From Cyathus striatus (Eukaryota > Basidiomycota > Agaricomycetes > Agaricales > Nidulariaceae), in the NCBI GenBank assembly GCA_025738555.1, contig JAOVFP010000002.1, positions 310,001 to 374,000 on the forward strand: a stretch of 64,000 nt of DNA. The letters are read 5' to 3'. Numbering within the stretch: the stretch's first letter is position 1; each line of letters starts with the position of its first letter. Below are positions 59,286 to 64,000 of the stretch, one piece after another. The notes beneath the pieces were generated by a model that was given only the letters and a program-made list of their open reading frames with translations, was not told the origin of the DNA and did not search any database. The translations under genes were made by a program, and so were the position numbers.

Positions 59286-59876
59286 GTGGCTTTGATTCTG
59301 ATTGATTGCTGTCGGTAAGCTGTGGGGCTGCGAAATGTTTCGTCACCAAGAGGGAGATTGATTTCAAATATGGTAGGGCAGAATCAATTACTTACCATCT
59401 TAATAGTTTGAAATCATTGCTTGTATGTAGAAGTGAATATAACTGAAATCAATGCTAATTAGTACGAAATCAATGAGAGATCAATCAATTAATTACATTA
59501 AGTAGAAATCAATCCAAGTCCAAAATCATTAGAAATCATTAGAGTGAAATCAATGACAATTAAAAAAGAAATCAATGAGAAATCAGTCAAAAATCAATGA
59601 ATAACTCGAAATTGTCAGGTACCCAACTACAGAATATACTAAGTACTAGGGTGGTTAACTATATACATATACTTACTTTATCTACTAGACCATTAGTCCT
59701 TTTCTAACAAATAAACTTTACTCTATATTACACATACCTGGAGAGCGAAATCAGTGTTGAAATCAATCATTTGTACTTAGTTTAAATTACATTTCAAAGT
59801 GAAATCATTGCTAAAATCAATTTTGTAATATTATTGGTGCAAGTTTGAAATCATTGGGAGATCAATGTAAATTCCA
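59286..59876 (+). repeat. Left arm of the 591-bp inverted repeat
   Basis: It begins GTGGCTTTGATTCTGATTGA and ends AATGTAAATTCCA. It pairs base for base with 60818-60228 (position sum 120104). Confidence 0.9.
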
Positions 59877-60227
59877 AGGGAAATAAATGCGAAATGAATG
59901 CAAAAACCAATGCAAAAACCAATGTTATATAATATGGAAATCATTGCTAAAATCAATGCTAAATTTAATGTTATTTCAATACTTGTTTTTATTTATTTTC
60001 ATCATACATAAATTTACATAGTATGTAAAAGTGTTATAATAGTAATACTCCTACAGCTTAGATAATTCGGTCACGTGATTTCATCGTTCTACCATTTTTG
60101 AAATTAGTGCACCTCTGTGAAGGCTATAAAATAGAATGAAATAATATGTTGATTTTAGTATTGATTTACCATTGATTTCCCTATAATATAACATTAATTT
60201 TAACATTAATATCGCATTTATTTCCCG

Positions 60228-60818
60228 TGGAATTTACATTGATCTCCCAATGATTTCAAACTTGCACCAATAATATTACAAAATTGATTTTAGCAATGAT
60301 TTCACTTTGAAATGTAATTTAAACTAAGTACAAATGATTGATTTCAACACTGATTTCGCTCTCCAGGTATGTGTAATATAGAGTAAAGTTTATTTGTTAG
60401 AAAAGGACTAATGGTCTAGTAGATAAAGTAAGTATATGTATATAGTTAACCACCCTAGTACTTAGTATATTCTGTAGTTGGGTACCTGACAATTTCGAGT
60501 TATTCATTGATTTTTGACTGATTTCTCATTGATTTCTTTTTTAATTGTCATTGATTTCACTCTAATGATTTCTAATGATTTTGGACTTGGATTGATTTCT
60601 ACTTAATGTAATTAATTGATTGATCTCTCATTGATTTCGTACTAATTAGCATTGATTTCAGTTATATTCACTTCTACATACAAGCAATGATTTCAAACTA
60701 TTAAGATGGTAAGTAATTGATTCTGCCCTACCATATTTGAAATCAATCTCCCTCTTGGTGACGAAACATTTCGCAGCCCCACAGCTTACCGACAGCAATC
60801 AATCAGAATCAAAGCCAC
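60228..60818 (-). repeat. Right arm of the 591-bp inverted repeat
   Basis: Reverse complement of 59286-59876. Outside the arms the match breaks at one or two bases and then resumes through CTGCAGCA-type sequence, which includes the target site. Confidence 0.9.
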
Positions 60819-61869
60819 GACTTGCTGCAGGAAAGAAGACCTTGGATGACCACTTAGATATGCATTTTAGACAGAATCAGAAGGCTACACAGAACATTGG
60901 TCATGGTCATTCTCATAGTTGATTCATTGGAGTAGAGGTATGTGTTATTGTTGTTCTCATGTATCATGCCGTTTAACCTGTTTATTTAAGGATTGGACAC
61001 ATGAAGTTGATGGTGATGTAAAAGGGAAAGGTTGAGAAAGGGGAAATTATCAGAATATCAATTCTAAAGCCTCAGCTATGGACTCAGCAAAACATGATGC
61101 TGAGCTATGATCCCACTATGTTGTGGCACCTCCTGGTGATGAGGCCAAGGCTATCTCATGTCCCATATGTAAGAAGCCTCTTAAGTCTGAATTCTTGGAG
61201 GATGATGAGGAATGGGTGTGGATGAATGCTGTCCTGAAAGATGATCAAGTAAGTTACTAAATGACATTGTTTTATTGCTCATATTGCTAACTATAGTTTG
61301 TAGGTATACTATGCTACATGTCATGCAGAGGCTATCATGTCAACGAATAGTTTGGCAGCTTGGTTAAAGACTGTAGGTGCTAATGATAGTTGTGGAGGTA
61401 CACCTGCGAGGCAGTTGATTTGAATGGGCATGAGCTCCGCCTCCTTCAGCATTATGATTGTCAAATCGAAATCACCATCTTTGTCACCATCTCCTGAGGT
61501 TAAGCTTGCCAGAATGAAGCATAAGGCTGAACCTTCTGATGCTAGCTCATTGAGAGAACCTGATGGCACACCTCCCCCATTTCAAGTGGGGGAGGGTGTC
61601 TGTTTTTACACCAATGTCTTTAGAGTCCTCGCTACTGTAGGTGACCATCTATCTCGGTGTCATGGAAATGACAATTTTGATAACCTAAGAATCTCAGAGC
61701 TCTTAGGGGGCTGAAGCTCAATGTCAGGAAAGTGGTAAGCTAAGCAACTCACAAACACGTTCTGGCGGCAATCTACTCAAATTGATCTCTACATTATGAT
61801 CAAGCACAACAATGTTATATTTGACACTAGCATAAAAAAGTCTATTGGATAATTAACAACATCTGAGAT

Positions 61870-63929
61870 CTAAATGGTCCAGGGGTGAGACTTGTCCAAC
61901 TTTTGGTCATCGAGCCCACTAGAACTTACGCTGTCCATTTCATTCTTCAAGTTAAGTGTGCGACCAAGCACATTACATTTGTGCTCTTTATAGAACTTGT
62001 TGATCTGTGTCGTTCCCTTGTCCCAGTATCCTAGCAGTGATTTGCCCGGTTCACTGTATTCATTTGTGTGAGTATTACAAGTTCCCCAATAACAATTGAA
62101 TCATGCTATACCTTGGTGAGTGGGCTTGAGGGTCAAAAAGAGTTAGCTGTCCCAATGGCGAGATGATACCTAAATCATCAGAGTTGAATAAAAGCTGTGG
62201 TTATAAGAAAAACACTTACCTTGTACGTCTGCAAGGAGAAAGGTGCAAGGAGAAAGGTGCCATGGCTATCAATGTAGGTATGATGGATGTATGTGTCGAT
62301 AACACGCCCAAGTGTGTCTGTATTGTTAGTTACGTCCTCGTTTCTGCAGAATTTTCTTTCTTCGTATTTACCCCCAACTGGCAAAAGAGGAGAAATCAAG
62401 AAATGAGGCCAAATCAATGGACGTGATTGTGCTGTAGCATTGTCATCAAAGCTAACAGCTGGCACAACAACTTCAGCAAGGTGTGGAATGTTCCACTTAA
62501 TATCTATAACACATCACCGGTTATTACATGACAATTAATAACCCAGATGTAATATACAAAACACTTACTTGGAAGCTCTTTAACATTGTATGCAGATGCA
62601 CATTTATAGAAAGTATCAAGAAAATATTGCGCTATAACAGTGACTTTCATTTCTGCTTCAAGATCCTCTTCATTAAGACCTATAGACGAGGAATGCTTGT
62701 TCTGACGAATAGCTATGTCAGTCTCTCCAATACGTCCCTAAATTACACTAACTGATTAGATCTAAAAGAGATGAGTATATAAATAAAAGATCACCTGAAA
62801 GGCATATTTCATGAGACCAGAGGATAGATAACCACCCTTCGGTTCACCATCTTTGTGGTATTTTTGCCATTGCTGAGCAATTGCAATCGTTTCGACACTC
62901 TTTCCAGCTTCCGAATTATATCCCCTTTAATATCAGTCTCATACGTCACCCATCGAAAGGTGAATTCGGTGAATGTTATGCTGATCTGTCCTGGTGTATA
63001 GCCACTGGAGTATAGCAGGAGCCATGATGAAGACTTTACAGCAGATTGTGCACCACTTTGCGACCCATTTGACCAAGATAGAGCACTAGTGGGAGTAGCA
63101 GAAGCTTTTGTGCGCTTTCGACTTTTTGGTGCTGAGGACATGCTACTATTCCGAGCTTGTGATTTTCACTTCTTTCCTACCTCAACTCCCAGCTCATCTG
63201 GATTGTCAGAATCATCCTGAATAATATTAGCATAACAGAAACCCCTAATTATTAGAATATCTTACACATAAATCAATAATAGGCTGCTCATATACTTCTA
63301 GGCGAAGGGAAAGCTTCACAGTATGGCCCCATTCAGCGTTGGCTGGAAGGAGATTTCCACGCTTCAACTCAGAAATGAGATCAGATAGTGTGCCTATAAT
63401 CAACTTATCCGCAATAAAGACATTCGAGTTCTTATCTTCCAGCACACCAAAAGAACAATTACTCCTATTCATCATAAGTCAATCGATCAAACACGAGTGA
63501 TTTAAGTCTTACCGCGAAAAGTTCAAAGGAGAATTAAGGTGAAGAAGGTTCATGGGGCAGACATTGTATGCAGCCTTCATTTGGTCTATAAGCAAGTCAA
63601 GGGAAGCATCGGCACTGTTGGTCAAAGATCATGTGATGTGCACGGTTGGGATTGGAATCTGCACATAAGTGTAGTTTCAATATCAATTAAGAGTGGTAAT
63701 AATGATGAAACTAAGATCTTACTTTCATTTGGTTTTTTCTGCCATCACAGCAGACATACGAAGTACAATGTATAACAACTGTCTCGCCTTTCATTTGTTT
63801 CTTAAGAACTGCGTTCCTAATTGCAATATTGGAGGTGCCAGTTGTTGCGACTGAAGCTGGTTTGGTGTGAGTCTTCTTCAGCCGATTCAGAGTCACATTC
63901 TTCGAATGGTGTGCCATTCTCTGTTCCAA
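61870..63929 (-). pseudogene. Alpha-kinase (MHCK/EF2K-type) gene, disabled
   Basis: Eight exons are visible: 63929-63723, 63658-63513, 63464-63266, 63216-62795, 62737-62569, 62503-62220, 62169-62112 and 62053-61870. The N-terminal region is basic. The kinase part carries GRIGETDIAIRQNKH, LEAEMKVTVIAQYFLDTFYK, NIKWNIPHLAEVVVPA, ISPLGQLTLFDPQAHS and GYWDKGTTQINKFYKEHKCN, which match fungal alpha-kinases. A 14-bp tandem duplication (62231-62244 and 62245-62258) shifts the frame exactly at the conserved LLADVQG motif. TGAs at 63631, after VGKK and after PLVS fit CGA decay. A 1-nt phase error lies near the exon 4/5 junction. The family phosphorylates Ser/Thr; this copy cannot. Confidence 0.75.
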
Positions 63930-64000
63930 AAATCCTTCACGCCATCAGAACCTAGATTAAACCAATGGTTAGAAGACATTGGATAAATGAAATGTATATT

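Larger units (their letters stand above)
59280..60823. mobile_element. Palindromic element with 591-bp inverted arms and GCTGCA duplication
   Basis: 59286-59876 and 60228-60818 are exact reverse complements as far as I can read (591 nt, no mismatch or indel), separated by a 351-bp spacer that is itself partly inverted. The element sits between two GCTGCA copies (59274-59279 and 60824-60829). Joining the flanks restores a continuous zinc-finger coding sequence of the Pcf11-like gene, so this is a true insertion. Arms are studded with GAAATCAAT/ATTGATTTC words. No reading frame or recognisable transposase. CpGs in the arms are retained, suggesting youth or frequent conversion. Related to fold-back or long-TIR elements; superfamily unknown. 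Confidence 0.88.
59149..61603 (+). pseudogene. Pcf11-like C-terminal fragment, interrupted by a palindromic element
   Basis: Text before the insertion is VLHVIYNGQL...SAQCKQCGIQFPDSAA. After it comes GKKTLDDHLDMHFRQNQKA, which completes a CX2C...HX3H finger. Then FIGVE, an intron (60938-60990), DWTHEVDGDVKGKG, PPGDEAKAISCPICKKPLKS and EFLEDDEEWVWMNAVLKDDQ. A second intron (61249-61303) leads to VYYATCHAEA. A frame change at 61421 leads to SPSPEVKLARMKHKAEPSDA. This matches the two zinc fingers and tail of Pcf11, a pre-mRNA cleavage factor subunit that binds the RNA polymerase II CTD. Here the CTD-interacting N-terminus is absent. TGA replaces the Trp of SWFIGVE, two more TGAs fit Arg, and the His before ATC is Tyr. 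An intact host copy presumably exists elsewhere. Confidence 0.75.

Overview
The window looks like a transposon-dominated stretch of a basidiomycete (Agaricomycete-type) nuclear genome. It is AT-rich, and its recognisable genes have many short introns (about 45-80 nt, GT...AG). The recurring families are those of mushroom-forming fungi: Ty3/Gypsy and DIRS-type retroelements, an IS630/Tc1-type DDE transposase, KDZ-like and integrase-core genes, alpha-kinases and NB-ARC/TPR proteins. No rRNA, bacterial operon or CRISPR array was seen. The species assignment is inference; the families and gene structures are read from the sequence.

Layout. 1-2874: the 3' part of a decayed Gypsy element ending in a polypurine tract and a 482-bp LTR, followed by a gene fragment. 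3.2-10.0 kb: diverged direct repeats, an A/C-rich minisatellite and AT-rich sequence without a convincing gene. 10.0-12.8 kb: a retroelement with DIRS-type RT/RNase H followed directly by an LTR-like 3' end. 13.8-21.0 kb: a candidate 7-kb TIR element carrying a decayed transposase gene, with MITEs in and beside it. 22-26.4 kb: repeats, including a ~320-bp tandem array. 26.7-28.5 kb: a four-exon gene with a Zn2Cys6-like cysteine cluster, intact but for one TAG. 30.1-31.5 kb: two decayed genes. 31.5-34.2 kb: a fold-back element with satellite-filled arms. 34.6-36.3 kb: a tRNA-derived sequence, a gene 5' fragment and a solo LTR. 36.7-38.1 kb: an NB-ARC/TPR gene remnant. 38.1-44.7 kb: nested elements in unusually CpG-rich DNA, with a solo LTR whose target duplication and paralogous empty site are both visible. 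45-48.6 kb: a second fold-back element and gene fragments. 50.4-55.2 kb: a DIRS-like element (Gag, RT/RNase H, tyrosine recombinase) on the minus strand, its recombinase split by a hAT-type MITE. 57.2-59.1 kb: an eight-exon integrase-core gene, intact except for one TGA. 59.1-61.7 kb: a Pcf11-like pseudogene interrupted by a 1.5-kb element with 591-bp inverted arms in which I found no mismatch. 61.9-63.9 kb: an alpha-kinase pseudogene.

Two themes link the window. First, most premature stops are TGA where related proteins have arginine, and many conserved Arg are His, Cys, Gln or Trp. This is the product of C-to-T change at CpG on either strand, as expected from cytosine methylation or RIP-like silencing of repeats. 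Second, palindromic architecture recurs at several scales: MITEs, palindromic LTR ends, two fold-back elements and the 591-bp-arm element. Nothing here can be shown to be an active system from sequence alone. The strongest candidates for something undescribed are the long palindromic element at 59.3-60.8 kb and the DIRS-type RT element with LTR-like ends at 10.0-12.8 kb, whose 3' end recurs near 41 and 43 kb.
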